From Flavonifractor avicola (lineage in GTDB: Bacteria; Bacillota; Clostridia; Oscillospirales; Oscillospiraceae): DNA of 34,897 bases. The notes beneath the pieces were generated by a model. The model did not search any database, was not told the origin of the DNA, and saw only the letters and a program-made list of their open reading frames with translations. Positions 1 through 6,946 of this stretch are shown here, one piece after another. The DNA lies in NCBI GenBank assembly GCA_019116915.1, contig DXAS01000132.1, positions 1 to 34,897 of the forward strand, in the 5' to 3' direction. A program made the translations under genes and the position numbers. The number at the start of each line of letters is the position of its first letter. Position 1 is the first letter of the stretch.

Positions 1-1269
1 GATGGCGCCCTCCTGGGCGATCTGCTCCATGCCCTTCAAAAACTGCTTGCGCTTCATGGTGTCCAGGGAGCGCACCCGCTTGAAGTGCTCGGGGGCGAAG
101 GTGGGGATGGGGTCAAACTTGAACTTCTTGGAGGCGGTACACAGGGTATCGCCGATGGAGAAGATGCCGGGATCAAACACGCCGATGATGTCGCCGGCGT
201 AGGCCTCCTCGATGATCTCCCGCTCGGCGGCCATCAGCTGCTGAGGCCGGGACAGGCGGATCTTCTTGCCGCCCTGGACGTGGTAGACCTCCTTGTCCGC
301 CTCGAACTTGCCGGAGACGATGCGCATGAAGGCGATCCGGTCCCGGTGGGCCTTGTTCATGTTGGCCTGGATCTTGAACACGAAGGCGGAGAAGTTGTCG
401 TCCATGGAGTCGATGACCTCGTCCCCCGCCTTTCGGGGCAGCGGGGCAGTAGTCATCTGGAGGAAGTGCTCCAGGAAGGGCTCCACGCCGAAGTTGGTGA
501 GGGCGGAGCCGAAGAACACGGGAGACAGCTTGCCATGGCGCACCCGGTCCAGGTCAAACTCAGCGGCGGCGCCGTCCAGCAGCTCGATCTCATCATTGAG
601 CTGCTGATGGAGCCGCTGGCCGATAAGTCCGTCCAGGTTGGGGTCCCCCAGCTCCACCTCGGTAGCGGTGGCGGCTTTGGCGCCGCCGTTGGAAGTGAAG
701 TGGATGATCTTCTTGCTGCCCCGGTCATACACGCCCTTGAACTCCTTGCCGCAGCCGATGGGCCAGTTGACGGGGTAGGTCTCGATGCCCAGCTCCTTCT
801 CCAGCTCCTCCAGCAGTTCAAAGGAGTCCCGGGCTTCCCGATCCATCTTGTTGATGAAGGTAAAGATGGGGATATCCCGCATGGCGCACACCTTGAACAG
901 CTTCCGGGTCTGGGCCTCCACGCCCTTGGCGGCGTCGATGACCATGACGGCGGAGTCGGCGGCCATCAGGGTACGGTAGGTGTCCTCGGAGAAGTCCTGG
1001 TGGCCGGGGGTGTCCAGGATGTTGATGCAGTAGCCCTCGTACTGGAACTGCATGACGGAAGAGGTGACCGAGATGCCGCGCTGCTTCTCGATCTCCATCC
1101 AGTCGGAGGTGGCGGCACGGGTGTTTTTCTTGCCCTTGACCTGACCGGCCTGGGCAATGGCTCCGCCGTAGAGCAGGAACTTTTCCGTCAGAGTGGTCTT
1201 GCCGGCGTCGGGGTGGCTGATGATGGCAAAGGTTCTGCGCCGTTTGATTTCAGATTCGTATTGAGACAA
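1..1269 (-). CDS. prfC: Peptide chain release factor 3 (RF3), partial
   Basis: This is a translation GTPase that removes RF1/RF2 from the ribosome after termination. Its 3' end is cut by the window edge: 423 codons are present, against roughly 530 in the family. The P-loop HPDAGKTT lies near residues 19-26, followed by a switch region with RGISVTSSVMQF, the G3 motif DTPGHQDFSED, and the G4 motif NKMDR. These are the order and spellings typical of RF3 rather than of EF-G. No ATG is available at the 5' end. A TTG at 1269 follows GGAGG by nine bases and gives LSQYESEIKRRRTFAIISHP, so I take TTG as the start. A GC-rich palindrome separates it from the HAD gene upstream. The family assignment is secure; the start is probable. 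Confidence 0.95.
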   Translation of the reverse strand, partial: MSQYESEIKRRRTFAIISHPDAGKTTLTEKFLLYGGAIAQAGQVKGKKNTRAATSDWMEIEKQRGISVTSSVMQFQYEGYCINILDTPGHQDFSEDTYRTLMAADSAVMVIDAAKGVEAQTRKLFKVCAMRDIPIFTFINKMDREARDSFELLEELEKELGIETYPVNWPIGCGKEFKGVYDRGSKKIIHFTSNGGAKAATATEVELGDPNLDGLIGQRLHQQLNDEIELLDGAAAEFDLDRVRHGKLSPVFFGSALTNFGVEPFLEHFLQMTTAPLPRKAGDEVIDSMDDNFSAFVFKIQANMNKAHRDRIAFMRIVSGKFEADKEVYHVQGGKKIRLSRPQQLMAAEREIIEEAYAGDIIGVFDPGIFSIGDTLCTASKKFKFDPIPTFAPEHFKRVRSLDTMKRKQFLKGMEQIAQEGAI

Positions 1270-1302
1270 GGTATGGTTCCTCCTTGTAATAATATCACAG
1301 GG

Positions 1303-1328
1303 GTAGGGGGCGATGCCCACATCGCCCC
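1303..1328. repeat. REP-like GC-rich palindrome (copy 1)
   Basis: The sequence starts with GTAGGGGGCGATG and closes with CATCGCCCC, giving a 9-bp stem around a CCCA loop. It lies between the HAD gene and prfC. Its GTAGGGG edge and CGCCCC close resemble the two palindromes near 5.2 and 5.9 kb, so I treat the three as one small repeat family. It could also act as an intercistronic mRNA hairpin. Confidence 0.5.
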
Positions 1329-1336
1329 GCTTCCTC

Positions 1337-1978
1337 TTACGGCGGGCTGAGCCGTTTCACCGCCGCCGGGATATCCGCGAAGGTATCCACATGGGGCACC
1401 TCATGGTCGATGTGCCCGAAGCCATAGGCGGCGTGAAGGAAGGGCACCCCCGCCTGGGTGGCGGCGTTGTAATCTCCCTGGGTATCCCCAATGTACAGGG
1501 GCTTTTTCAGACCGTTGCGCTGTACCACCAGGGCGATGTTGTCCCCCTTGGGTTTGCCGGTGCGGCCGGGGTTTTCATAGTCGGTGAAATACTTCCCCAT
1601 CCCATGGGCCTGGAAAAAGGCCTCGATGTAGCCGTCCTGGCAGTTGCTGACGATAAACAGGGGGTAGTCCCGGGCCAGGAGCTCCAGGGTCTCAGGCACC
1701 TGGGGATAGAGGATGCCGCCGTGGCGGGCCACATGGGCGTTCTCCTCTTTCAGCAGCCCGTCCAGCAGGGGCTGGATCTCCTTCCAGTCCAAATCGGGCA
1801 GCAGCTTCTTCACAATATCAGGCAGCAGCATCCCCATACAGCCGATGAGCCGGGGCCGGGTGATCTGCCCGGCATACTGGGGCGCGATCCGCTCCAACAC
1901 CCGGTTCCAGGACAGACAGATGGAGTCCACCGAATCCCACAGGGTGCCGTCCAGATCAAATAACAGTCCGTCAAACAA
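1337..1978 (-). CDS. HAD-family hydrolase, phosphoglycolate phosphatase-like
   Basis: This is a haloacid dehalogenase-superfamily phosphatase of 213 residues. All four HAD motifs are visible: the nucleophile motif FDLDGT (DxDGT) at the N-terminus, VSNC as the motif II serine region, a lysine in GKPKGDN, and GDTQGDYNAA as the metal-binding acidic motif. The cap is helical and inserted after motif I, as in the Gph/PGMB group. The open frame extends upstream to an ATG at 2005, but that codon would sit at the predicted transcription start. A GGGAGG lies nine bases before a TTG at 1978, which places motif I a few residues from the N-terminus as is usual. I therefore choose the TTG. The substrate cannot be told from the sequence. 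Confidence 0.85.
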   Translation of the reverse strand: MFDGLLFDLDGTLWDSVDSICLSWNRVLERIAPQYAGQITRPRLIGCMGMLLPDIVKKLLPDLDWKEIQPLLDGLLKEENAHVARHGGILYPQVPETLELLARDYPLFIVSNCQDGYIEAFFQAHGMGKYFTDYENPGRTGKPKGDNIALVVQRNGLKKPLYIGDTQGDYNAATQAGVPFLHAAYGFGHIDHEVPHVDTFADIPAAVKRLSPP

Positions 1979-2013
1979 GAAAAAGCGCCTCCCGCTGAAA
2001 TACATACTCTGAT

Positions 2014-2043
2014 ACTATATCATACCCGCCGCAGGCATTTCAA
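2014..2043 (-). promoter_or_regulatory. Predicted sigma-70 promoter of the HAD gene
   Basis: On the minus strand, TTGAAA (2043-2038) and TATAGT (2019-2014) are separated by 18 bases. Transcription would begin near 2007, leaving a short leader that contains the GGGAGG for the TTG start at 1978. The ATG at 2005 would then have almost no leader. Confidence 0.55.
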
Positions 2044-2068
2044 GCCTGCCGCCTCCGCCTTTTTGCAC

Positions 2069-2106
2069 AAAAAGTCCCCGCCCGCCGGAATATCCGGCGG
2101 GCGGGG
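2069..2106 (-). terminator. Rho-independent terminator of the feo operon
   Basis: A perfect 14-bp GC-rich stem (2076-2089 with 2093-2106) surrounds a 3-base loop. On the minus strand it is followed by ACTTTTTG. It lies 33 bases past the stop codon of the DtxR-type regulator and closes the iron operon. Confidence 0.85.
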
Positions 2107-2139
2107 CGGTATGAGGGGAATGGAAAGAGAGAGGGAAAC

Positions 2140-2511
2140 TCAGGCAGGCAGGGGCACCGCCGCCAGGGGCTGCTGGAAGCAGCGCCGGGGCAGCTCGGAT
2201 ACGGCGGCGCAGGCGGCCTTCCAGGCCTCCTCCCCGGACAGATCCATCCGGGTCTGGAGATCGGTGGCCAGCCGTCCGGCCTGACCGGCCAGCTCCCGGG
2301 CCAGTGCCCGGCCCAGGCCGGTCAGATGGATCTTGCCGTAGCGCTCCTTATCCACCAGGTTTTTATCAATGAGGATGGACATCATACTGGTGACCGACGC
2401 CCGGGAGACCGCCAGCGACGCGGCAATGTCCTTGGAGGAGACCTCCAGCCGGACTTGGGAGAGGTCATAGATGGTCAGCAGATAGCGGATGTTGGTGTTG
2501 GTCAGTTCCAT
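2140..2511 (-). CDS. DtxR/MntR-type transcriptional regulator of the feo operon
   Basis: This is a 123-residue winged helix-turn-helix protein, last gene of the iron operon, probably a repressor of the genes upstream of it. The helix-turn-helix is SSKDIAASLAVSRASVTSMM (about residues 27-46), followed by a wing ending in GKIHLTGLGRALA. An ATG with AAGGAG eight bases upstream starts at 2511; longer frames upstream run through the neighbouring peptide gene and are ignored. It is a little shorter than MntR (about 140 residues), with a poorly conserved C-terminal half. By eye, the positions of MntR metal ligands D8 and E11 are not acidic here. Candidate operators lie before feoA and feoB. Family membership is fairly sure; metal response is not shown. 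Confidence 0.85.
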   Translation of the reverse strand: MELTNTNIRYLLTIYDLSQVRLEVSSKDIAASLAVSRASVTSMMSILIDKNLVDKERYGKIHLTGLGRALARELAGQAGRLATDLQTRMDLSGEEAWKAACAAVSELPRRCFQQPLAAVPLPA

Positions 2512-2524
2512 GGTATGCTCCTTC

Positions 2525-2701
2525 CTAGCGTTTGGCGGGTTCTTCCCGGCCGGGGTGGCACATACCGGAGCATCCGCAGCTCCCGCAGGAGCCGCCGCAA
2601 GAGCAGCTGCTCTTGCCGTGGCGCCGGTTGTGGATGCCCCGGGCCACAATGGCCGCGCAGACAGCCGCAATGGCCAGACTGATGAGAATCGTGGGTAGCA
2701 T
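2525..2701 (-). CDS. FeoB-associated Cys-rich membrane protein
   Basis: This is a 58-residue peptide: a single hydrophobic N-terminal helix (about residues 3-20), a basic stretch RGIHNRRHGKSS, and then a cysteine-rich tail with six Cys in SCSCGGSCGSCGCSGMC. This is the layout of the small FeoB-associated Cys-rich proteins found next to feoB in many Firmicutes, thought to help Fe2+ transport at the membrane. The ATG at 2701 has AAAGGAG seven bases upstream. It lies 38 bases after feoB and 13 bases before the regulator, so it is co-transcribed with both. Confidence 0.85.
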   Translation of the reverse strand: MLPTILISLAIAAVCAAIVARGIHNRRHGKSSCSCGGSCGSCGCSGMCHPGREEPAKR

Positions 2702-2739
2702 AAAGATGCTCCTTTCTTTGATGGGATGGGCGGGCCGCC

Positions 2740-5118
2740 TTACTTGGCAGCGGCCACCGCCCGCAGGTTGATACCGGACTCCTCATACTTGTTCTTGCGC
2801 ACCAGCAGGTAGATGAGGCCCGCCAGGCAGATGAGGGCAGCCACGGTGCCCACGCCAAAGGCCACCTGGCCCAGAATGAGTCCGCCGATCTGGTAGACGA
2901 TGAGGGAGATCACATAGGCAAAGCCGCACATATAGCCGATGGCGGCCAGGGTCCACTTGGGGCTGTTCATCTCCCGCTTGATGGCGCCCATGGCGGCGAA
3001 GCAGGGGGCGCACAGCAGGTTAAAGATCATGAAGGAGTAGGCGGAAATGGCAGTGAAGGCGGCAGCCATATCCACGGTCAGGTTGCCCGGGAAGAGCACG
3101 CCGAAGGTGGAAACCACCTCCTCCTTGGCGATGAGGCCGGTGACCACCGCCACGGTGGCCTCCCAGAAGCCGAAGCCCAGGGGCGCAAAGATAAAGGACA
3201 CGGCGTGGCCCACAGCGGCCAGCAGGGAGTCGTTGTTGTCCTCCACCATCTGGAACACGCCGTCCACGAAGCCGAAGCCCTGGAGGAACCACAGAATGAT
3301 GGAAGAAAGCAGGATGACGGTACCGGCCCGCTTGATGAAGGACCAGCCACGCTCCCACATGGCCCGCAGCACATTGCCGGCAGCGGGGGCGTGGTAGGCG
3401 GGCAGCTCCATAACGAAGGGGGCGGGATCACCGGCGAAACCCTTCGTTTTCTTCAGAATGATGCCGGAGATCACCACCGCCGCCACACCTATGAAGTAGG
3501 CGGAGGTAGCCACCCAGGCGGAGCCGCCGAACAGGGCTCCGGCAAAGAGGGCAATGATGGGCATCTTGGCGCCGCAGGGGATGAAGCCGGTGGTCATGAT
3601 GGTCATGCGGCGGTCCCGCTCCTGCTCAATGGTGCGGGAGGCCATGATGCCGGGCACGCCGCAGCCGGTGGCCACCAGCATGGGGATGAAGCTCTTGCCG
3701 GACAGGCCGAAGCGGCGGAAGATCCGATCCATGATGAAGGCGATACGGGCCATATAGCCCACGTCCTCCAGAATGGCCAGCAGCAGGAAGAGCACCAGCA
3801 TCTGGGGCACGAAGCCCAGCACGGCCCCTACGCCGCCGATGATGCCGTCCAGGATCAGGGACTGGAGCACCGGGTGAGCGTTGATGGCAGTAAGCGCCCC
3901 CTCGGCCAGTACAGGGATGCCGGGTACCCAGGTGCCGTAGTCGTTGGGATCGGGCTCGGACACCTGGAGGGCGGCCTGATAGGCCTCCTCGGTGACGGGC
4001 ACCACGGTGGTCTCGCCGGTCTCGTCATCGTAGAAGTAGACCTCGCTGTCGCCGGCCTCATAGCCCGCGATCATGGTGGAAGCCTCCTCCCAGGCGCCGG
4101 AGGCCTCTTCCCAGGCCTCGGTGTCGGCGGTGAAGGGGACAAACCAGCCGTCGCCGAAGAGTCCGTCGTTGGCCCACTCGGTGGCCCTGGTGCCCAGCGC
4201 AAAGGCGCTGCCGCCCATGGCGATGGCGTACACCAGAATCATCACCGCCACAAAGATGGGCAGGGCCAGGATGCGGTTGGTGACAATGCGGTCGATCTTG
4301 TCGGAGGTGGTCATGGAATGGGCGGCCTTCTTCTTTTTCACGGCCTTGCCCACCACGGAGCTGATGTAGACGTAGCGCTGGTTGGTGATGATGCTCTCGG
4401 CGTCGTCGTCCAGTTCCCGCTCGCAGTCGGCAATGTGGGCCTCCAGATGCTCCTTCAGCTCGCCGGTGAGGTTGAGGGTCTCCAGCACCTTCTCGTCTCG
4501 CTCAAAGACCTTGATGGCGTACCAGCGAAGATACCGCTCATCCACCAGGTCGGCGATGGACTCCTCAATGTGGGCAATGGCGTGCTCCACACTGCCGGTA
4601 AACACATGGGGCAGCTCACCGGCCTTCTTGGTCTTGGCCAGCACCACCGCCCGCTCGGCGGCCTCCTTGCCGCCCTCGCCCTTCAGGGCGCTCATCTCCA
4701 CCACCTGGCAGCCCAGGGCGGCCCCCAGCTTCTCCAGATCAATCACGTCCCCGTTCTTGCGGACCAGGTCGATCATGTTCACCGCCACCACCACCGGGAT
4801 GCCCAGCTCGATGAGCTGGGTGGTGAGGTACAGGTTGCGCTCGATGTTGGTGCCGTCCACAATGTTCAGGATGGCGTCCGGCTTCTCGTTCACCAGATAG
4901 TTCCGGGCCACCACCTCTTCCAGGGTGTAGGGGGACAGGGAATAGATGCCGGGCAGGTCCTGGATCACCACATCCTTGTGGCCCTTCAGCTTGCCCTCCT
5001 TCTTTTCCACCGTCACGCCGGGCCAGTTGCCCACGTATTGGCTGGAGCCGGTCAGGGCATTGAACAGGGTGGTTTTACCGCAGTTCGGGTTGCCCGCCAG
5101 CGCGATCTTCAACTCCAT
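2740..5118 (-). CDS. feoB: Ferrous iron transport protein B
   Basis: This is the Fe2+ membrane transporter with a cytoplasmic GTPase domain, 792 residues. GNPNCGKTT (residues 9-17) is the P-loop, DLPGIYSL the G3 motif and NMID the G4 motif. After a helical spacer, the membrane part starts near residue 281 (RILALPIFVAVMILVYAIAM). Further signatures are GFVPQMLVLFLLLAILEDVGYMAR in two overlapping pieces, FIPCGAKMP, and GLIAKEEVVSTFG in the C-terminal gate domain. An acidic segment of about 75 residues rich in Asp and Glu lies in the first outward-facing loop (about residues 330-400), which is longer than I expect for the family. The start ATG has GGGAG seven bases upstream. A candidate operator and a terminator-like hairpin lie in the gap to feoA, so feoB may be controlled separately from the FeoA genes. 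Confidence 0.97.
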   Translation of the reverse strand: MELKIALAGNPNCGKTTLFNALTGSSQYVGNWPGVTVEKKEGKLKGHKDVVIQDLPGIYSLSPYTLEEVVARNYLVNEKPDAILNIVDGTNIERNLYLTTQLIELGIPVVVAVNMIDLVRKNGDVIDLEKLGAALGCQVVEMSALKGEGGKEAAERAVVLAKTKKAGELPHVFTGSVEHAIAHIEESIADLVDERYLRWYAIKVFERDEKVLETLNLTGELKEHLEAHIADCERELDDDAESIITNQRYVYISSVVGKAVKKKKAAHSMTTSDKIDRIVTNRILALPIFVAVMILVYAIAMGGSAFALGTRATEWANDGLFGDGWFVPFTADTEAWEEASGAWEEASTMIAGYEAGDSEVYFYDDETGETTVVPVTEEAYQAALQVSEPDPNDYGTWVPGIPVLAEGALTAINAHPVLQSLILDGIIGGVGAVLGFVPQMLVLFLLLAILEDVGYMARIAFIMDRIFRRFGLSGKSFIPMLVATGCGVPGIMASRTIEQERDRRMTIMTTGFIPCGAKMPIIALFAGALFGGSAWVATSAYFIGVAAVVISGIILKKTKGFAGDPAPFVMELPAYHAPAAGNVLRAMWERGWSFIKRAGTVILLSSIILWFLQGFGFVDGVFQMVEDNNDSLLAAVGHAVSFIFAPLGFGFWEATVAVVTGLIAKEEVVSTFGVLFPGNLTVDMAAAFTAISAYSFMIFNLLCAPCFAAMGAIKREMNSPKWTLAAIGYMCGFAYVISLIVYQIGGLILGQVAFGVGTVAALICLAGLIYLLVRKNKYEESGINLRAVAAAK

Positions 5119-5135
5119 CTTCTTACTCCCTTCTT

Positions 5136-5153
5136 GATTAGCGTTAGCTAACC
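5136..5153. promoter_or_regulatory. Candidate DtxR-type operator before feoB
   Basis: On the minus strand this reads GGTTAGC-TAACG-CTAATC, an imperfect dyad of GRTTAG half-sites six bases apart. It has the same length and arms as the dyad at 5732-5749. It lies 17 bases upstream of the feoB start codon. The core also contains a perfect GTTAGCTAAC palindrome, similar to the IdeR/DtxR consensus core as I recall it. Confidence 0.6.
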
Positions 5154-5162
5154 ATTAGTCTG

Positions 5163-5188
5163 AAAAATAGCCTTCCCCCATGGGAAGG
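5163..5188 (-). terminator. Terminator-like hairpin between feoA and feoB
   Basis: A 7-bp stem (5171-5177 with 5182-5188) is followed on the minus strand by CTATTTTTC. It looks like a modest intrinsic terminator or attenuator that would reduce read-through from the feoA genes into feoB. Confidence 0.5.
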
Positions 5189-5189
5189 C

Positions 5190-5212
5190 GGGCGCACAGT
5201 GTGCGCCCCTAC
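5190..5212. repeat. REP-like GC-rich palindrome (copy 2)
   Basis: GGGCGCAC and GTGCGCCC pair around a 3-base centre, followed by CTAC. The GCCCCTAC edge is shared with the large inverted repeat at 5868-5929. Confidence 0.5.
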
Positions 5213-5229
5213 GGGCTGCCAAATAGCCC

Positions 5230-5451
5230 TTACGCAATCTCAATCATTTCAGCGTCTGCTTTGCGTACGCTCAGCTCATAGCCCCGCACATTCAGCTCCA
5301 TGGGGTCCCCCAGGGGAGCCACCTTCCGGATCTGGATGGCCACACCCTTGGTGATGCCCATATCCATGATGCGGCGCTTCACCGCGCCCTCGCCGTGGAG
5401 GCGTACTACCGTGACGGTGTCCCCCACCTTGGCGTCCTTCAAAGTTCTCAT
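5230..5451 (-). CDS. feoA: FeoA-family ferrous iron transport protein (second in operon)
   Basis: This is a small SH3-like cytoplasmic protein of 73 residues that assists FeoB. The FeoA signature is clear: GDTVTVVRLHGEG near residues 11-23, RRIMDMGITKGVAIQIRKVAP in the middle, and GYELSVRKADAEMIEI at the end. The ATG has GAGGAG seven bases upstream. It begins 13 bases after the other feoA gene and lies 111 bases upstream of feoB; that gap holds a hairpin and a candidate operator. Confidence 0.95.
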   Translation of the reverse strand: MRTLKDAKVGDTVTVVRLHGEGAVKRRIMDMGITKGVAIQIRKVAPLGDPMELNVRGYELSVRKADAEMIEIA

Positions 5452-5464
5452 TGCTCTGCTCCTC

Positions 5465-5677
5465 TCAGATCATGATTCGTCCGGCCATATTCCGGTCCAG
5501 GGCGATGCGGCTATCCTTCACCTGCACGATCAGGTTCCCGCCTAGCTGGCTGACCACGGTGACCGTGGCATCCATCACGAAGCCCAACTCGGCCAGGTGC
5601 TGGCGGAGCTCATCCTTTCCCGTGATCTTCCGGATGGTCACCGGCTCCCCCTGTTTTGCCAATGTCAGCGGCATCAT
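5465..5677 (-). CDS. feoA: FeoA-family protein (first gene of feo operon)
   Basis: This is a second 70-residue FeoA-domain protein, the first gene after the operon promoter. It has ITGKDELRQHLAELGFVMDA, matching the FeoA G-x-G/LGF region, then VVSQLGGNLIVQVKDSRIALD and ends NMAGRIMI. It differs clearly from the downstream FeoA, so this is an old divergent pair rather than a recent duplication. Two adjacent ATGs are possible; the first is eight bases from GGGAGG. Dual FeoA genes before feoB are common in Clostridia. Confidence 0.9.
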   Translation of the reverse strand: MMPLTLAKQGEPVTIRKITGKDELRQHLAELGFVMDATVTVVSQLGGNLIVQVKDSRIALDRNMAGRIMI

Positions 5678-5731
5678 GGTTCTTCCCTCCCAACGGCGGC
5701 CGGGCCGCCTGCTTTCCTTGGTGATATGTTA

Positions 5732-5749
5732 GATTAGTTGTCGCTAACC
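5732..5749. promoter_or_regulatory. Candidate DtxR-type operator at the feo promoter
   Basis: On the minus strand this reads GGTTAGC-GACAA-CTAATC, the same 18-bp GRTTAG-N6-CTAAYC dyad as the one before feoB. It sits just downstream of the predicted transcription start, near +10 to +27, where a bound repressor would block transcription. A third single GGTTAG half-site lies in the promoter spacer (minus strand, 5783-5778). Confidence 0.6.
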
Positions 5750-5765
5750 CCTTTGAACGAGTATG

Positions 5766-5794
5766 AGTTTACACCAACTAACCATCCTTGTCAA
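5766..5794 (-). promoter_or_regulatory. Promoter of the feo operon
   Basis: TTGACA (5794-5789) and TAAACT (5771-5766) on the minus strand are separated by exactly 17 bases. It lies about 90 bases upstream of the first feoA, with the candidate operator immediately downstream. Confidence 0.75.
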
Positions 5795-5867
5795 TCCCTT
5801 TTTCGAAAATTTTTCCTCCGCCCGGTCACCTTTCTGCTGGAGGCGGTGGACCCGTCTTAAAAAAATC

Positions 5868-5929
5868 GGGCGGCCATAAAGGCCGCCCCTACGAGGTATC
5901 TTGTGTAGGGGCGACCTTTATGGTCGCCC
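5868..5929. repeat. Large REP-like inverted repeat (copy 3)
   Basis: Two 25-base arms (5868-5892 and 5905-5929) are inverted copies with two mismatches, separated by a 12-base loop. Each arm is itself a palindrome, GGGCGGCC-N-GGCCGCCCCTAC type. It lies between the feo promoter and the 3' end of the phospholipase-like gene, where it may also end transcription. Confidence 0.75.
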
Positions 5930-5948
5930 GCATCATGGTGGAATCGCT

Positions 5949-6794
5949 TCAGGAGAGGGAGCCGCCCAGCACCGCGGTCCAGGTTTTCTCCCCTGTCTGG
6001 GGCGTGCCCTTGAAATCCCGGTCAAACCAGGCGGGCACCGGGGCGTCCTCCCGGATGGCCTGGAAAAAGGCGTCGATCTGCTGGGTGGTCTCATCCACCG
6101 CACCCTCCAGCAACCGGTCCAGATCGGCGCTGCTCTCCAGGGAGGCGGGATGGGGGGTCTCCTTCAGGGCCACATCCTTGGCGGACTGGATGGGGAGCAT
6201 CCGGCTCACCGCGCCGATGACCTTGCCCCGGCGGGTGCCGCAGGAGCGGGCAAAGAAGCCCAAGTAAAAATTCATGGCCCGGTAGGCCCGGCGAACCTGC
6301 CGGGGAGAGGCGTGGATATAGGCGCAGGCAGCGGCGTCCCACACCTGGCTTCCCTTCTGGGGCGGGGTGGGCAGATGGGCCTGGCTGACGGTATCCAGGC
6401 CGTCGCTCTCCATCAGCATCCGGTCGAACTCCCCCTCCATGGCCATGTGGGAGATGGGGCCGTCGGCGGCCCGCTCGTCCACATAGCCGTGACAGGCGCT
6501 GTCCAGGGCCAGGTGGCACAAAAATCCGGCGCCATAGCCCACCGACATGGGCACACCCTCCTCAATGGCCTGGCGCAGCCGCTCCACCGCGGGCAGGGCG
6601 GAGTTGCGGTGCATCCTAACGCCCTCCCGCCGGACAGCGTTGGGTCGGATGGGCTGGTAGAAAAACAGCGGATCGGGACCCAGGCAGCCCAGATCAAAGG
6701 CCTCCCGCTCCTCATCGATGACCTGGGCCAGAGGCTGAGGCAGCCCGCCCAGTACTTTATCTCCAAATTTTAGATGCGCGTAGTAATTTGGCAT
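5949..6794 (-). CDS. Zinc-dependent phospholipase C-like family protein
   Basis: This is a 281-residue protein of the zinc-dependent phospholipase C-like group. N-terminal MPNYYAHLKFGDKV, then LGCLGPDPLFFY (about residues 36-47) and GAGFLCHLALDSACHGYVDE (as overlapping pieces, about residues 88-107) supply the His and Asp residues that bind zinc in this family. There is no signal peptide, so it is probably cytoplasmic, unlike secreted clostridial alpha-toxins; the members in gut Clostridia are not characterised. It stands alone between two intergenic hairpins. A TATAAT lies at 6840-6835 on the minus strand without a good -35. GGAGG is 14 bases upstream of the ATG, a rather long gap. Confidence 0.85.
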   Translation of the reverse strand: MPNYYAHLKFGDKVLGGLPQPLAQVIDEEREAFDLGCLGPDPLFFYQPIRPNAVRREGVRMHRNSALPAVERLRQAIEEGVPMSVGYGAGFLCHLALDSACHGYVDERAADGPISHMAMEGEFDRMLMESDGLDTVSQAHLPTPPQKGSQVWDAAACAYIHASPRQVRRAYRAMNFYLGFFARSCGTRRGKVIGAVSRMLPIQSAKDVALKETPHPASLESSADLDRLLEGAVDETTQQIDAFFQAIREDAPVPAWFDRDFKGTPQTGEKTWTAVLGGSLS

Positions 6795-6903
6795 AGTTCC
6801 GTTGATTCCCTCCTGTCACAGTCCATAGCGATCCATTATATGTGTTTATTGTATCACGCTGTGTCAGGGAGAGAAAGCAGAAAAATGTTAAATCTTTTTC
6901 CAT

Positions 6904-6938
6904 ATAAAAAGGAGCGCGCCGCTGCGGCGCGCTCCTTT
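6904..6938 (-). terminator. Rho-independent terminator of the stalk-domain gene
   Basis: A 13-bp stem based on GGAGCGCGCC / GGCGCGCTCC (6911-6920 with 6926-6935, extended by AAA/TTT) is followed on the minus strand by TTTTTATATG. It lies nine bases past the stop codon. Confidence 0.9.
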
Positions 6939-6946
6939 GGGTGGAT

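Noticed and set aside
2512..2670. N-terminal extension of the DtxR-type regulator.
   Set aside because: It reads through the Cys-rich peptide gene in another frame; the ATG at 2511 has an ideal ribosome site.
5766..5783. Third complete feo operator at the promoter.
   Set aside because: Only one half-site (GGTTAG) is good; the other arm is the -10 region and does not match.
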